Assembly (NCBI RefSeq): GCF_029894335.1
Contig: NZ_JARXZC010000010.1
Span: 98,541 to 162,540, forward strand
Length of the DNA: 64,000 bases
Reading direction: 5' to 3'
Origin: Kitasatospora sp. MAP5-34
Lineage (GTDB): Bacteria; Actinomycetota; Actinomycetes; Streptomycetales; Streptomycetaceae
Shown: piece after piece, positions 18,134-28,090 of the stretch
Layout of the letters: every line of letters starts with the position of its first letter
How positions within the stretch are numbered: position 1 is the first letter of the stretch
The notes under the pieces: model-generated
What the model was told of the DNA's origin: nothing
What the model saw: the letters and a program-made list of their open reading frames with translations, nothing else
The model's database searches: none
Program-made: the position numbers and the translations under genes

Positions 18134-18746
18134 GACGGTGCCTCCTGCCACGCCCGATCCGCACCAGCACCACGGTCAGTGCCGCCGCGAGCGCCACGAT
18201 CATCACCGGGAAGCCGGTGATCGTCCAATGCGCCGCGCCGGTCGCCAGGGATCGGACGTTCCGGTACTTGCCGGGGTTCGCGAGCAGCTCGGCGACGGCG
18301 GTCACGGCCAGTACGACCGGCGGCCCCGCCGGTACCACCCACCACCAGCCGCCCCGCCCGACCAGGGCGGCGGAGCCGCCGCAGCCGAGGACGGCACAGA
18401 CCGCGAAGAACAGCCCGACCCCCGGGCCGAACGCCTCGTCGGCACCGGCTCCGAGCAGTGGCAGCCCGATCAGCAGCACGGTCGCGCACCGACCCCGGCC
18501 GCCGGACGGACTCCGTCTGCAATGCGACCGGCGCACCGGACGGGCCGTTGTATCCGCCCGGTCGGTCGCGGCCGCCCGGTCCGTGGTGCCCGTCCGGTCC
18601 GCCGTGCCGGCCCGGTTCGCCGCGTTCACGCGGCACGCCACGTCCGCCCGGGGCCCGTTGTCCGCGCCCCGGGACGGTGGGGGCACCTGCTCGTTCCGCC
18701 GGAGATCCCTGTCCCCGACGGTCACGCCCGTCGCCTGCTCTGCCAT
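18126..18746 (-). CDS. DUF6542-like membrane protein
   Basis: This protein of about 206 residues has an N-terminal hydrophilic, low-complexity half rich in Arg, Thr, Asp and Ala (imperfect repeats around ADRTGTTDRAAATDRADTT). The C-terminal half has four hydrophobic segments (VLLIGLPLLGAGADEAFGPGVGLFF, AVLGCGGSAALVG, WWWVVPAGPPVVLAVTAVAELL, TITGFPVMIVALAAALTVVLV). I recognise the membrane half as resembling the small DUF6542 proteins of actinomycetes, with moderate certainty. It directly precedes and overlaps the LCP gene, which hints at a cell-envelope role. ATG 18746 is chosen as start; GTG/ATG 18755 is three codons further upstream. Confidence 0.65.
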   Translation of the reverse strand: MAEQATGVTVGDRDLRRNEQVPPPSRGADNGPRADVACRVNAANRAGTADRTGTTDRAAATDRADTTARPVRRSHCRRSPSGGRGRCATVLLIGLPLLGAGADEAFGPGVGLFFAVCAVLGCGGSAALVGRGGWWWVVPAGPPVVLAVTAVAELLANPGKYRNVRSLATGAAHWTITGFPVMIVALAAALTVVLVRIGRGRRHRHG

Positions 18747-19080
18747 GCGCCTCACCCTTGTCCGGTCGTCCTGTCCGGTCCTCCGCCTGCGCCGCCCGGG
18801 TCGCGGCGGCCCGGCGGTCAGGACCGGGAGTGCGCCGGTCCCCGCGTCGGGCGTCTCACGACCCGCCGTCGGTTACGGCGGCCACGTGATTAACGACCCC
18901 GGGCACGGTTGGTATCAGCACGGGTCGTCCGGCCCGGTTCTCCGGTACGTCCGCGTCCGGGGGTGGGGCCCGCGACGCCGCCGTCACCTGGTCGAAGGGG
19001 AGCGGGCAGGGGTTCGCCGTCGAAATCCTGCCCGCCGACGGTGCGGGCGTTCGAGTGCGGCAGGGGCGGGCGGCTCGGCG
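18747..19080. other. Intergenic region, nothing recognised
   Basis: These 334 bases lie between the minus-strand DUF6542-like gene and the end of the minus-strand hydrolase gene. They should contain the promoter of the membrane/LCP pair. Long frames crossing it are shadows. No repeat, hairpin or RNA motif stood out. Confidence 0.5.
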
Positions 19081-19833
19081 TCAGGCGCGCAGGAAGGCCT
19101 CCAGCGCGGTCGCGAAGGCCACCGGGATCTCGTGCATCGGGTAGTGGCCGGAGTTGGGCATGATCTCCAGCTCGGCCTCCGGGTAGTGGGTGAGCCAGGT
19201 GGCGCGCATCAGCTCGGCGGAGAGGGCCGGGTCGTACTCGCCGACGAAGACCTTGACCGGGAGACGGGACCCGCTGATCTTGGCCGCGAAGTCCAGGGTG
19301 GTCCACTCGTCCAGGTAGGCGGCGACGGCCTCCGGGCGGGAGCCGGCGACCGACCGGGCGGTCATCCGGTCCAGCCAGACGCCCGTAGCCCGGCTGCCGG
19401 TGGCCATGTCGAGGATGGCGCGGCGGTTGGCCGGCCGGCCGGGGGCGCCATGGAACAGGTCGTACGCGTCCGCCTCCAGCGGGAAGGCGGCGGCGGGCAC
19501 CGGGGTGACCCCGACCAGTTTGCGCACCCGGTGCGGCGCCTCGGCGAGCACCCGCTGCGCCGCCTTGCCCCCCATCGAATGCCCGACCAGCGAGAAGCGC
19601 TCCCAGCCCAGCTGGTCGGCGAGGTCCAGGGCGTCCCGGGCGATCTCGGCGAGGGTGAACTCCCCAGCCACGTCGGCCCGTTCGCCGTAACCCCGGTAGT
19701 CCAGGAAGGCGTAGGTGAAGGTGTCGCCGTCCAGGTGGTCGAGGAACGGCCCCCAGCCGGTGCTGGTGCCGAACCAGTCGTGCAGCACGATGACCGCGTG
19801 CTCGCCGGTGCCGATCGTGCGGTGGCTGATCAT
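19081..19833 (-). CDS. Alpha/beta hydrolase
   Basis: This 250-residue enzyme has the alpha/beta-hydrolase signature: oxyanion HDWFGTSTGWGPFLDHL, the nucleophile elbow SLVGHSMGGK with Ser86, a late Asp in VKVFVGEYDPALSAEL and the catalytic His in PNSGHYPMHEIP. Substrate is unknown; such enzymes include esterases, lipases and C-C hydrolases. The start is ATG 19833, preceded by GGGAG. Upstream in-frame sequence reaching to 20637 is antisense to the ppx gene and is not coding. It is divergent from ppx, with about 190 bases between them. Confidence 0.9.
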   Translation of the reverse strand: MISHRTIGTGEHAVIVLHDWFGTSTGWGPFLDHLDGDTFTYAFLDYRGYGERADVAGEFTLAEIARDALDLADQLGWERFSLVGHSMGGKAAQRVLAEAPHRVRKLVGVTPVPAAAFPLEADAYDLFHGAPGRPANRRAILDMATGSRATGVWLDRMTARSVAGSRPEAVAAYLDEWTTLDFAAKISGSRLPVKVFVGEYDPALSAELMRATWLTHYPEAELEIMPNSGHYPMHEIPVAFATALEAFLRA

Positions 19834-20025
19834 GTGCAACTCCCGGTGAGTGGTTTGGGGGCAGCCTGCCCACTCGTCACGGACGGCGAACCAGCCAGGA
19901 GCGCGCGGGCCCCTGGGACGCAGGGGATATGACCGACTGTCAGTCGATCCGGCCGGAATCCCCGGTCGCGGAGCTGTGTGCAAGGGGGACGGGCGAGCGG
20001 GCCGGATCGCGTAGCGTGGAGAGTT

Positions 20026-20982
20026 ATGCGACTCGGTGTGCTCGACGTAGGTTCCAACACCGTCCACTTCCTGGTGGTGGACGCCCACCCCGGTGCTGCC
20101 CCGCTGCCCGCCTACTCCCACAAGGCCGAGCTGCGGTTGGCGGAGCTGCTCGACGCCGACGGCGCGATCACTGACGACGGGGTCGACAAGCTGGTCGGCA
20201 TGGTGGCGTCCTCGATAAAGGTCGCCGAGGACAAGGGCGTGGTGGACCTGCTGCCGTTCGCGACCTCCGCCGTCCGGGAGGCCGTCAACGGCGAGGCCGT
20301 GCTGCGCAAGGTGGCGGAGGAGACCGGGGTGGAGCTGCGGGTGCTCTCCGGCCAGGACGAGGCCCGGCTGACCTTCCTCGCGGTGCGCCGCTGGTTCGGC
20401 TGGTCCTCCGGGCGGCTGTTCAACCTCGACATCGGCGGCGGCTCGCTGGAGATCGCCTGCGGCATCGACGAGCAGCCCGACATCGCCTGCTCCCTGCCAC
20501 TCGGCGCCGGACGCCTCACCGCCCGGCTGCCCGGTGACATCGCCGACCCCGAGGACGTCCGCGAGCTGCGGCGGCACATCCGGGCGGAGATCGCCCGGGC
20601 GGCGGGTGAGTTCGCCCGGCTCGGCCCGCCCGACCACGCCGTCGCCACCTCCAAGACCTTCAAGCAGCTGGCCAGGATGACCGGCGCGGCCGGAGCGGAC
20701 GCGGGCCCGCTGGCGGCCCGGCGCCTCACCAAGGCCGGCCTCGCCGCCTGGGTGCCCCGGCTCGCCGCGATGACCGTCGCCGAGCGGGCCCGGATCCCCG
20801 GCGTGTCGGAGGGGCGGGCGAGACAGCTGCTGGCCGGCGCGCTGGTGGCGGACGCCGCGATGGACCTGTTCCGCCTCGAAGAGCTGGACATCTGCCCCTG
20901 GGCGCTGCGCGAGGGCATCATCCTGCGCCGCCTCGACGCCCTGGACGGCTCCTCCGAGCGGCGGCCCGCGCTCGCCGGCTGA
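20026..20982 (+). CDS. Exopolyphosphatase / pppGpp phosphatase family protein (Ppx/GppA)
   Basis: This 318-residue protein has the ASKHA fold motifs [17 protein letters not shown] at the N-terminus, [17 protein letters not shown], and the second phosphate loop [15 protein letters not shown]. These enzymes hydrolyse inorganic polyphosphate or the 5' phosphate of pppGpp. At about 318 residues it is the short actinobacterial form without the C-terminal HD domain; mycobacterial relatives of this length prefer short-chain polyphosphate. The start is ATG 20026, after GTGGAGAG. It is followed by a sugar phosphate isomerase gene on the same strand, 84 bases on, a pairing common in actinomycetes. Confidence 0.92.
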   Translation: MRLGVLDVGSNTVHFLVVDAHPGAAPLPAYSHKAELRLAELLDADGAITDDGVDKLVGMVASSIKVAEDKGVVDLLPFATSAVREAVNGEAVLRKVAEETGVELRVLSGQDEARLTFLAVRRWFGWSSGRLFNLDIGGGSLEIACGIDEQPDIACSLPLGAGRLTARLPGDIADPEDVRELRRHIRAEIARAAGEFARLGPPDHAVATSKTFKQLARMTGAAGADAGPLAARRLTKAGLAAWVPRLAAMTVAERARIPGVSEGRARQLLAGALVADAAMDLFRLEELDICPWALREGIILRRLDALDGSSERRPALAG

Positions 20983-21066
20983 GGCCAGGCACCCGCCGGG
21001 TGAGCATGCTCACGGTCGGCCGAGGCGCGGCCCCATTCCGCCGTCCGGCCGCATACGCTGTGTCCC

Positions 21067-22164
21067 GTGGCGGAACCAGCGGACGAGGACGGAACGCAGG
21101 CGGGCCGCGCTGCCAGTACCGGTGCCGGGCAGCCGCGGGCGGCCGGGACGCGCCGGGCCAGGGCGAAGGCCGCCGAGCCGGTTAAGGCCGGGCCGGCCGC
21201 CAGGACGACCGGTAGACCCCCGAAGGTCGCCAAGCCCACGAAGGTCGCCAAGGCCGTCAAGGCCGTGAAGTCCGCGAAGGCCGTGAAGCAGGCCAAGTCC
21301 GCGAAGGCCGCCCCGCTGCTGCGCACCACCGACCGGCTGGTGCTGCCCCCGCACCCGGAGCTGCACGTCCCGGACACCAAGGTGCTGCTCTCCACCGCCT
21401 CCGTCTACCCCGAGACCACCGCCACCGCCTTCGAGCTCGCCGCCAAGCTCGGCTACGACGGGGTCGAGGTGATGGTCTGGAACGACCCGATCAGCCAGGA
21501 CATCGAGGCGCTCCGCCGGCTCTCCGACGCCCACCGGATGCCGATCCACGCCGTGCACGCGCCCTGTCTGCTGATCACTCAGCGGGTGTGGACCACCGAC
21601 CCGTGGACCAAGCTGGTCCGGGCCCGGGCGGCCGCCGAGAAGCTGGGCGCGGACACCGTGGTCGTCCACCCGCCGTTCCGCTGGCAGCGGCAGTACGCCC
21701 GGGACTTCGTCGAGGGGATCGGCCGGATGGCGGGCGAGACGGACGTCCGGTTCGCGGTCGAGAACATGTACCCCTGGCGGTACCGCGACCGCGAGGTGCT
21801 CGCGTACGCCCCCGGCTGGGACGTCACCGAGGAGGAGTACCGGCACTTCACCATCGACCTCTCGCACGCCTCGACCTCGCGGATCGACGCCTTCGAGATG
21901 GCCGACCGGATGGGGGAGCGGCTGGCCCACATCCACCTCGCGGACGGCTCCGGCTCCGGCAAGGACGAGCACCTCATCCCGGGACGCGGCGACCAGCCGT
22001 GCGCCGAGCTGCTGGAGCGGCTCGCCCGCACCGGTTTCGGCGGGCACGTGGTGCTGGAGGTCAACACCAGGCGCTCGGTCTCCCCCGCCGAACGCGAGGC
22101 CGATCTGGCCGAGGCGCTGGCCTTCACCCGTCTGCATCTGGCCACGCCGGCCCGCGTACGCTGA
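21067..22164 (+). CDS. Sugar phosphate isomerase/epimerase (xylose isomerase-like TIM barrel)
   Basis: The 365-residue protein has an N-terminal tail of about 80 residues rich in Lys, Ala and Val repeats ([21 protein letters not shown]), likely disordered or nucleic-acid binding. A complete AP-endonuclease-2-like TIM barrel follows: [98 protein letters not shown] and HVVLEVNTR. Conserved His, Glu and Asp residues provide the metal site. The substrate is unknown. The lysine-rich tail is unusual for the family and makes the protein longer than typical 270-residue members. The start is GTG 21067. Confidence 0.85.
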   Translation: MAEPADEDGTQAGRAASTGAGQPRAAGTRRARAKAAEPVKAGPAARTTGRPPKVAKPTKVAKAVKAVKSAKAVKQAKSAKAAPLLRTTDRLVLPPHPELHVPDTKVLLSTASVYPETTATAFELAAKLGYDGVEVMVWNDPISQDIEALRRLSDAHRMPIHAVHAPCLLITQRVWTTDPWTKLVRARAAAEKLGADTVVVHPPFRWQRQYARDFVEGIGRMAGETDVRFAVENMYPWRYRDREVLAYAPGWDVTEEEYRHFTIDLSHASTSRIDAFEMADRMGERLAHIHLADGSGSGKDEHLIPGRGDQPCAELLERLARTGFGGHVVLEVNTRRSVSPAEREADLAEALAFTRLHLATPARVR

Positions 22165-22191
22165 CGGCAACAGTCGTTCTGAGGGGGAGAC

Positions 22192-22944
22192 ATGACGGAC
22201 CTGCAGGAGCTGGCTTCATCCTTCGGATCGGTCGCGGCGGAGTACGACCGGGCCCGGCCCTCGTACCCGGGGGAGCTCTTCGACGAGCTGGAGCGCCTGG
22301 CCGGGCGCTCGCTCAAGGGCGCGAACGTGTTGGACGTCGGCGCGGGCACCGGCATCGCCACCCGCCTGCTCGCCGGGCGCGGAGCCCGCGTCACCGCAGT
22401 GGAACCCACCCCCGGCATGGCCGCACAGTTCCACGCGATCACCCCGGAGCTGCCGCTCGTCCGGGGCAACGGCAACGACCTGCCGTTCCACGACGGCACC
22501 GCCGACCTGATCACCTACGCCCAGGCCTTCCACTGGACCGACCCGGCCCGTTCGATCCCCGAGGCGATCCGGGTGCTCCGCCCCGGCGGCTCGCTCGCCC
22601 TCTGGTGGAACGTCAAGGACCGCGACGTCGACTGGGTGCAGGCCCAGGAGGACCGCCTCGCGGCCGCGCTGTCCAGGTACCACGCGTACGGCGCGGTGAA
22701 CGCGGTCGCCGACCAGTTGGAGCCGTACGGCCTGCGGGTCGGTACCGCCGTGCTGCGCTGGGAGCGCCGGGTCACCGTCGACAACGTGATCACCGACCTC
22801 GTCTCCCGCTCCTACCTGGCCTCCCTCACCCCGGAGCAGCGGGAGCCCGTACTCACCGCCGAGCGGGCGGCCCTGCTCGCCGAGTTCCCCGACGGGCAGA
22901 TCACCGAGCCGTACGTCCTCGACCTCACCGTCGCGACCAAGTAG
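22192..22944 (+). CDS. Class I SAM-dependent methyltransferase (Methyltransf_11 type)
   Basis: This 250-residue protein has motif [20 protein letters not shown] (about residues 44-62), an acidic motif II region [10 protein letters not shown], motif [18 protein letters not shown] and [18 protein letters not shown]. The overall pattern (QAFHW, LRPGG) matches streptomycete methyltransferases related to trans-aconitate or small-molecule methyltransferases. The substrate is unknown. The start is ATG 22192, preceded by GAGGGGGAGAC, only 27 bases after the isomerase gene, so the two are likely co-transcribed. Confidence 0.88.
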   Translation: MTDLQELASSFGSVAAEYDRARPSYPGELFDELERLAGRSLKGANVLDVGAGTGIATRLLAGRGARVTAVEPTPGMAAQFHAITPELPLVRGNGNDLPFHDGTADLITYAQAFHWTDPARSIPEAIRVLRPGGSLALWWNVKDRDVDWVQAQEDRLAAALSRYHAYGAVNAVADQLEPYGLRVGTAVLRWERRVTVDNVITDLVSRSYLASLTPEQREPVLTAERAALLAEFPDGQITEPYVLDLTVATK

Positions 22945-22959
22945 GGCGGCGAGTTTTTC

Positions 22960-23015
22960 AGGGGCGCGGGGAACTCCGCGAAACCGGAAGGCTCCCGGCC
23001 CGCAGCTTCCTGCCT
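22960..23015. repeat. Dispersed intergenic repeat, copy 4 (reverse orientation)
   Basis: CAGGGGCGCGGGGAACTCCG then CGAAACCGGAAGGCTCCCGG follows the methyltransferase stop and precedes ilvD. It is the reverse complement of the copies near 15400 and 32880, including the CTTCCGGTTTCGCG part. Confidence 0.85.
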
Positions 23016-23165
23016 CGCTCAGTCTCGCGGCGCCCCCAGGTCTGCCCGAATCGCGGACGGAACGTCCATCGGCTGGACCGGAGGCGTAGGCTCGAGAGCC
23101 TCAGCGGCCCCGCATCTTCCAGCACCGCAGGCGGCCGCGAACAGCCTCCGAAGGAGTGGAGCACA

Positions 23166-25010
23166 GTGCCCGAGCTGAAGTCCCGTACGGTCACCCACGG
23201 TCGCAACATGGCAGGCGCCCGGGCGCTTCTCCGGGCGGCCGGCGTAGCCCGCGAGGACTTCGGCAAGCCGATCATCGCGGTGGCGAACTCCTTCACCGAG
23301 TTCGTGCCGGGCCACACCCACCTCCAGCCGGTCGGCCGGATCGTCTCCGAGGCGATCCAGGCCGCAGGAGGCATCCCGCGCGAGTTCAACACCATCGCGG
23401 TGGACGACGGCATCGCGATGGGCCACGCCGGGATGCTGTACTCGCTGCCTTCGCGCGACCTGATCGCCGACTCGGTCGAGTACATGGTCAACGCGCACTG
23501 CGCGGACGCGCTGGTCTGCATCTCCAACTGCGACAAGATCACCCCGGGCATGCTGATGGCCGCGCTGCGGCTCAACATCCCGGTGGTGTTCGTCTCCGGT
23601 GGCCCGATGGAGGCCGGTCAGGCCGTGCTGGTGGACGGTACGGTCCGCAAGCTCGACCTGATCAACGCGATCTCCGACGCCGTGAACGAGAACGTCTCGG
23701 ACGAGGACATCGCGATCATCGAGGAGAACGCCTGTCCGACCTGTGGGTCGTGTTCCGGGATGTTCACCGCGAACTCGATGAACTGCCTGGCCGAGGCGAT
23801 CGGCCTCGCGCTGCCCGGCAACGGCTCGGTGCTCGCCACCCACACGGCCCGCAAGGACCTCTACCAGGCGGCCGGCCGGAACATCGTCGAGATCACCAAG
23901 CGGCACTACCACGAGGACGACTACTCCGTCCTGCCGCGCAACATCGCCACCCGCGCCGCGTTCGAGAACGCGATGGCGCTGGACATCGCGATGGGCGGCT
24001 CGACCAACACCATCCTGCACCTGCTGGCCGCCGCGCAGGAGGCCGAGCTGGACTTCGACATGCGGGCCATCGACGCGATCTCGCGCCGCGTCCCGTGCCT
24101 CAGCAAGGTCGCGCCGAACGGCAAGTACTACATGGAGGACGTCCACCGGGCTGGTGGCATCCCGGCGATCCTGGGCGAGCTGTACCGGGGCGGCATGCTC
24201 AACGAGGACGTGCACACCGTGCACTCGCCCTCGCTCGCCGACTGGCTGAAGACCTGGGACATCCGGGGCGGCTCGCCGTCCCCCGAGGCCGTCGAGATGT
24301 TCCACGCCGCCCCCGGCTGCGTCCGCTCCGCCACCGCGTTCTCGCAGTCCGAGCGCTGGGACACCCTGGACACCGACGCGGCGGGCGGCTGCATCCGCAG
24401 CGTCGAGCACGCGTACTCCACCGAGGGCGGCCTCGCCGTGCTGTACGGCAACCTCGCCGAGGACGGCTGCATCGTGAAGACGGCCGGTGTGGACGAGTCG
24501 ATCTGGACCTTCAGCGGCCCGGCGGTGGTGGTCGAGTCGCAGGAGGACGCGGTGGACGCGATCCTCACCAAGCGGATCAAGGAGGGCGACGTCGTCGTCA
24601 TCCGCTACGAGGGCCCCAAGGGCGGCCCCGGCATGCAGGAGATGCTCTACCCGACCTCGTTCCTCAAGGGCCGGGGCCTCGGCAAGGCCTGCGCGCTGAT
24701 CACCGACGGCCGGTTCTCCGGCGGCACCTCCGGCCTCTCGATCGGCCACGCCTCGCCCGAGGCGGCCTCCGGCGGCACCATCGCGCTGGTCGAGGACGGT
24801 GACGTCATCTCGATCGACATCCCGGGCCGCTCGGTCAACCTGGAGGTCTCGTTCGAGGAGCTGCACGAGCGCCGGCTGAAGCTGGAGGCGGAGACCGGCT
24901 ACCGCCCGAAGAACCGCGACCGCCAGGTCAGCCAGGCCCTCAAGGCGTACGCCGCGATGGCCACCTCCGCCGACAAGGGCGCCGTCCGCGACGTGAGCAA
25001 GCTCGGCTGA
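23166..25010 (+). CDS. ilvD: Dihydroxy-acid dehydratase
   Basis: This 614-residue enzyme of branched-chain amino acid and pantothenate synthesis converts 2,3-dihydroxy-isovalerate or -methylvalerate to the 2-keto acid. Fe-S ligand cysteines are visible in [13 protein letters not shown] and [22 protein letters not shown]. Other family signatures are [53 protein letters not shown] and the C-terminal [15 protein letters not shown]. The length equals the usual IlvD length. The start is GTG 23166, with AAGGAGTGGAGC upstream; the extension back to 21588 is antisense or noncoding. It is monocistronic, closed by a strong hairpin. Confidence 0.97.
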   Translation: MPELKSRTVTHGRNMAGARALLRAAGVAREDFGKPIIAVANSFTEFVPGHTHLQPVGRIVSEAIQAAGGIPREFNTIAVDDGIAMGHAGMLYSLPSRDLIADSVEYMVNAHCADALVCISNCDKITPGMLMAALRLNIPVVFVSGGPMEAGQAVLVDGTVRKLDLINAISDAVNENVSDEDIAIIEENACPTCGSCSGMFTANSMNCLAEAIGLALPGNGSVLATHTARKDLYQAAGRNIVEITKRHYHEDDYSVLPRNIATRAAFENAMALDIAMGGSTNTILHLLAAAQEAELDFDMRAIDAISRRVPCLSKVAPNGKYYMEDVHRAGGIPAILGELYRGGMLNEDVHTVHSPSLADWLKTWDIRGGSPSPEAVEMFHAAPGCVRSATAFSQSERWDTLDTDAAGGCIRSVEHAYSTEGGLAVLYGNLAEDGCIVKTAGVDESIWTFSGPAVVVESQEDAVDAILTKRIKEGDVVVIRYEGPKGGPGMQEMLYPTSFLKGRGLGKACALITDGRFSGGTSGLSIGHASPEAASGGTIALVEDGDVISIDIPGRSVNLEVSFEELHERRLKLEAETGYRPKNRDRQVSQALKAYAAMATSADKGAVRDVSKLG

Positions 25011-25027
25011 CGCACACTGGTGTTGGA

Positions 25028-25057
25028 GGGAGCCGCCCCGGCGAGGGGGCGGCTCCC
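25028..25057 (+). terminator. Rho-independent-like terminator after ilvD
   Basis: A perfect 12-bp stem GGGAGCCGCCCC / GGGGCGGCTCCC with a six-base loop starts 18 bases after the ilvD stop and is followed by TTCTGTG. It is a strong GC hairpin with little T-run, typical of streptomycetes. Confidence 0.85.
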
Positions 25058-25241
25058 TTCTGTGACTCGCCCGCTCGCCTCCGGGCGCTTTGACCCGCTG
25101 CCGACACTCCTCGCTCCGGCACTCTCCCCCAGCCTCCGGCCGGGGGTGCCCCCACCGCTCGCTTGTCGGTCGTACCTTTCGGCAGCGGCGTGCCCTTCGG
25201 CTCGGGGCGGGAGGATCGCGGGCCGGGTCATAATCGGACCC

Positions 25242-25757
25242 GTGACCGAGCAGAGCACCCCCAAGCCTCAGCCCAAGCCCGCCGGAGCCCCCGAACCGGA
25301 GGCCATCCGCTGGTTCGGTACCAGCTGGGTCGATCGCGGGTCCGGCTACTGGCTGCGGCGCGTCCTCGTCGCGGTCGGCGCGCTGGCCGCCGCCGTCGCG
25401 GTGGCCCTCGTGCTGCGCTTCGGCGTCGGCGGGGTGAAGGTGTCCAACTCGGGCGGCTTCGTCTACGGGCTGCTGCTCGCCGCCATCGCGGTCTGCTCCT
25501 GCCTCGCCGCCGTACGCACCTGGCGGCTGCTCGGTGAGGGCCGCGACGCCCTCACCGGCTGGATGGCCGAGGACAGGTCGCTCGGCGCGGTCTGGCTGAT
25601 CGGCTGCGTCGGCGCGTTGATCGCGTACTTCGTCCGCAGCCTCATCGAGGCCCCCGGCGAGTCCGTCGCGCGGGCCCGGTACGAGCAGGCCACCGAGAGG
25701 TACGAGAGCCGCCGCCCCGGCCGCCCAGGCCGTCAGGGCCGGAAGCGGAAGGGCTGA
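25242..25757 (+). CDS. Membrane protein of unknown function
   Basis: This 171-residue protein has a Pro-rich cytoplasmic head (TPKPQPKPAGAPEPEA), three hydrophobic segments (VLVAVGALAAAVAVALVLRFGVG, GFVYGLLLAAIAVCSCLAAV, AVWLIGCVGALIAYFVRSLI) and a basic C-terminal tail (ESRRPGRPGRQGRKRKG). I recognise no named domain. GTG 25242 is chosen because upstream in-frame codons run through the ilvD terminator. It is transcribed alone. Confidence 0.75.
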   Translation: MTEQSTPKPQPKPAGAPEPEAIRWFGTSWVDRGSGYWLRRVLVAVGALAAAVAVALVLRFGVGGVKVSNSGGFVYGLLLAAIAVCSCLAAVRTWRLLGEGRDALTGWMAEDRSLGAVWLIGCVGALIAYFVRSLIEAPGESVARARYEQATERYESRRPGRPGRQGRKRKG

Positions 25758-25815
25758 GCTCACCGCCGCGAGGCCGTTCTGCGGTCCCGCACGCGCACGC
25801 GCCGCGAGTCGGCGG

Positions 25816-26313
25816 TTACTTGGTCCGTCCGCTCGGCCAGGCGAGCGCGGGGGAGACGGGCCAGGGGCTGTCGGGGGCCGGTGTGCCGGCGGTGGTGGCC
25901 GGCGACGCGGTGGGGGAGGGGGTGAGGGACGTGGTGGGCGACGCCGTCCCGGTCGGCCGGACGACCGGCCGCTGCGGCGCCTCGGCCTTGCCGCCCAGTT
26001 GCAGGCCGAGCAGGGCCAAGCCGCAGACGCAGAGCACGATCAGCGCGGTCTGCCGGCTCCGCCCCAGCCCGGCGCCGATCCGCCGGAGGGCGCGGGCACG
26101 GCGTCGGCCGCTCAGCTTCACCACTTGGGCGTCGGCCCGGTGGGGGACGGGCTCCGGGGGTTCGCGCTGCCACTTGGCGGCGAGCATCCGGGCGCGGCCG
26201 GACTGCTCCTTCACGGTGGCGGCCCGGACGAAGTCCTCGTCCAGGACCAGCCCGTCGAACGGGTCGTCCTGCGGCCCGTCGGAGGGGTGTTCCGGATCTT
26301 CGGCAATCGGCAC
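25816..26313 (-). CDS. Single-pass membrane protein of unknown function, conserved in streptomycetes
   Basis: This 165-residue protein has a conserved acidic start (DDPFDGLVLDEDFVRAATVKEQSGRARMLAAKW), a basic stretch (SGRRRARALRRIGAGLGRSRQ), one membrane segment (TALIVLCVCGLALLGLQLG) and a Pro/Thr-rich outside tail. The first 60 residues look conserved rather than random and may bind a cytoplasmic partner. No domain name can be given. The start is ATG 26313. Confidence 0.7.
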   Translation of the reverse strand: MPIAEDPEHPSDGPQDDPFDGLVLDEDFVRAATVKEQSGRARMLAAKWQREPPEPVPHRADAQVVKLSGRRRARALRRIGAGLGRSRQTALIVLCVCGLALLGLQLGGKAEAPQRPVVRPTGTASPTTSLTPSPTASPATTAGTPAPDSPWPVSPALAWPSGRTK

Positions 26314-26413
26314 GCGGTCAGTATGCAGATCCGCGCCGACAGCCCCTCAGTCGGGTGGCCGAACTGCGGGGCTTCGGTGCTCACTCTGTGGCGATAGCAC
26401 CTGTTTCGTACCG

Positions 26414-26863
26414 TCAGCCCTCGCGCCGCGCCCGCTTCACCGAGCCGACCACCCCGGCCACCACCAGCAGGAGTCCGGCCGGCAGCAGTGAGGTGAAGAG
26501 TGCGCCGAACAGGCCCCAGCTGCCCAGGATCGTCAGGGCCAGCGTGTTCAGCACCAGCAGCGCACCCGCCGCCGGCAGCGCCGACTGCCAGGGGTGCTCG
26601 TCCACCCAGCGGCGCAGTCGGCGATCGCCGGTGTCCCGCCGGAGCCGGCCGCCGACGGTGCCCACCAGGAAGAAGAAGAACAGTGCCAGCCCGACCGGCC
26701 CGGCCAGGATGTCCAACGACCAGTGCCCGGTGACGAGGTCGACCCCGAGCGCCGCAGCGCCCACCACGGTGCCGACGGCCGCAGCCGTCCGCCAGGGCCC
26801 GAGCGTCGCCGACGCGACGGCGAGCTGCCTGCTATCACTTCGCGACAAATCTCCGTGTCCCAT
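26414..26863 (-). CDS. Small polytopic membrane protein of unknown function
   Basis: This 149-residue protein has four hydrophobic segments: TAAAVGTVVGAAALGVDLV, LDILAGPVGLALFFFFLVGTVG, SALPAAGALLVLNTLALTILG and FTSLLPAGLLLVVAGVVGSV. ATG 26863 is chosen; the long upstream frame to 29299 is antisense to other genes. It is separated by 100 bases from the downstream minus-strand gene. Function is unknown. Confidence 0.65.
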   Translation of the reverse strand: MGHGDLSRSDSRQLAVASATLGPWRTAAAVGTVVGAAALGVDLVTGHWSLDILAGPVGLALFFFFLVGTVGGRLRRDTGDRRLRRWVDEHPWQSALPAAGALLVLNTLALTILGSWGLFGALFTSLLPAGLLLVVAGVVGSVKRARREG

Positions 26864-26997
26864 GCCTCCACGGTGCTCCGCCGCAGGCCCGGACGCCATA
26901 GGGGTGACCCCTGAGTTTCCCCTTAGGCCGGTCGGTCCAAGGAGCATGATCGCCGCAGCTGGGAGCACGACGAAGCAGCAGGGGGCTTCGCGCCGGG

Positions 26998-27144
26998 TCA
27001 GGTCAGCGGGCTGCGGATGTCCTGCTCGCGAAGCCCTGTGATGACCCGCGTGACCGTGGGGTAGTCGTCGGCAACGTGGAGGACGGTCAATCCGTGGTGG
27101 ACAGCGGTCGCGCACACGAGCAGGTCGATCGGACCGGGCGCGCG
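26998..27144 (-). pseudogene. Remnant of a VapC-type PIN-domain toxin
   Basis: The last 48 codons of a minus-strand frame read RAPGPIDLLVCATAVHHGLT followed by VLHVADDYPTVTRVITGLRE. This is the C-terminal third of a VapC toxin: the conserved DLLxxATA helix and VLHxDxDY strand. The upstream 80 or so residues with the first catalytic acidic residues are missing, because the frame runs into the proC 5' region and then antisense to it. No antitoxin gene is nearby. The fragment is most likely a decayed toxin-antitoxin locus whose 3' end survived next to proC. Confidence 0.7.
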
Positions 27145-27229
27145 GTGTTGACCGCAGCGTGGACATCCCCGCTCCGGGGACCTTGCTGGTGCGAGGATGA
27201 CGGCACAGCGGACCGACGAAGGAGTGGCC

Positions 27230-28057
27230 ATGAGCGGCAGCGGCGCAACCGGACAGAAGATCGCCTTCCTCGGCACCGGCAAGATCGGGGAGGCCCTGCT
27301 CTCCGGCCTGCTGCGCTCGGGCAAGGACCCGGCCGACGTACTGGTCACCACCCGCCGCCCCGACCGGGCCGCCGAACTCACCGCCAGGTACGGCGTCGCC
27401 GTCGTCGGCAACGCCGAGGCCGCCAAGCTCGCCGACACCCTCATCCTGGCCGTGAAGCCGCAGGACATGGGCACGCTGCTGGACGAGCTGGCCCCGCACA
27501 TCAGCCCCGACCGGCTGGTCATCTCGGCCGCCGCCGGAATCCCGACCGCCTGGTTCGAGGAGCGCCTCGCCGCCGGTACGCCGGTGGTCCGGGTGATGCC
27601 CAACACCCCCGTCCTGGTGGACGAGGGCATGAGCGTGATCTCCGGCGGCTCGCACGCCGGTGAGGCGCACCTGGAGCGCGCGGAGGAGATCTTCCGCTCG
27701 GTCGGCAAGGCGCTCCGGCTGCCCGAGTCGCAGCAGGACGCGGCCACCGCGCTCTCCGGCTCCGGCCCGGCGTACTTCTACTTCCTGGTCGAGGCGATGA
27801 CTGACGCGGGCATCCTGCTCGGCCTGCCCCGGCACGTGGCGCACGACCTGATCGTCCAGTCGGCGATCGGCGCCTCGGTCATGCTGCGGGACTCCGGCGA
27901 GCACCCCGTCAAACTGCGCGAGGCCGTCACCTCCCCGGCGGGCACCACCATCGCGGCCATCCGCGAGTTGGAGAACCACGGCGTCCGCGCGGCCCTGCTC
28001 AGCGCCCTGGAGGCGGCCCGCGACCGGTCCCGGGAGCTGGCCACCGGCGGGAGGTAA
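27230..28057 (+). CDS. proC: Pyrroline-5-carboxylate reductase
   Basis: This 275-residue enzyme catalyses the last step of proline synthesis, reducing P5C with NAD(P)H. Its N-terminal Rossmann motif IAFLGTGKIGEALLSGLL lies at residues 11-28. LILAVKPQDM, RVMPNTPVLVDEGMSVI, and the dimerisation domain ATALSGSGPAYFYFLVEAMTDAG and EAVTSPAGTTIAAIRELENHG are all present. The start is ATG 27230, with GAAGGAG upstream; the upstream in-frame ATG 27197 would disrupt spacing. A HAD hydrolase gene follows after 33 bases. Confidence 0.96.
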   Translation: MSGSGATGQKIAFLGTGKIGEALLSGLLRSGKDPADVLVTTRRPDRAAELTARYGVAVVGNAEAAKLADTLILAVKPQDMGTLLDELAPHISPDRLVISAAAGIPTAWFEERLAAGTPVVRVMPNTPVLVDEGMSVISGGSHAGEAHLERAEEIFRSVGKALRLPESQQDAATALSGSGPAYFYFLVEAMTDAGILLGLPRHVAHDLIVQSAIGASVMLRDSGEHPVKLREAVTSPAGTTIAAIRELENHGVRAALLSALEAARDRSRELATGGR

Positions 28058-28090
28058 GCGGGAAGCAGGTCGGCAAGTAGCCTGGGGCGG

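Noticed and set aside
19081..20637. 518-residue frame giving the alpha/beta hydrolase a long N-terminus
   Set aside because: The extra part is antisense to the Ppx/GppA gene; ATG 19833 has a good RBS and begins at the family's natural start.
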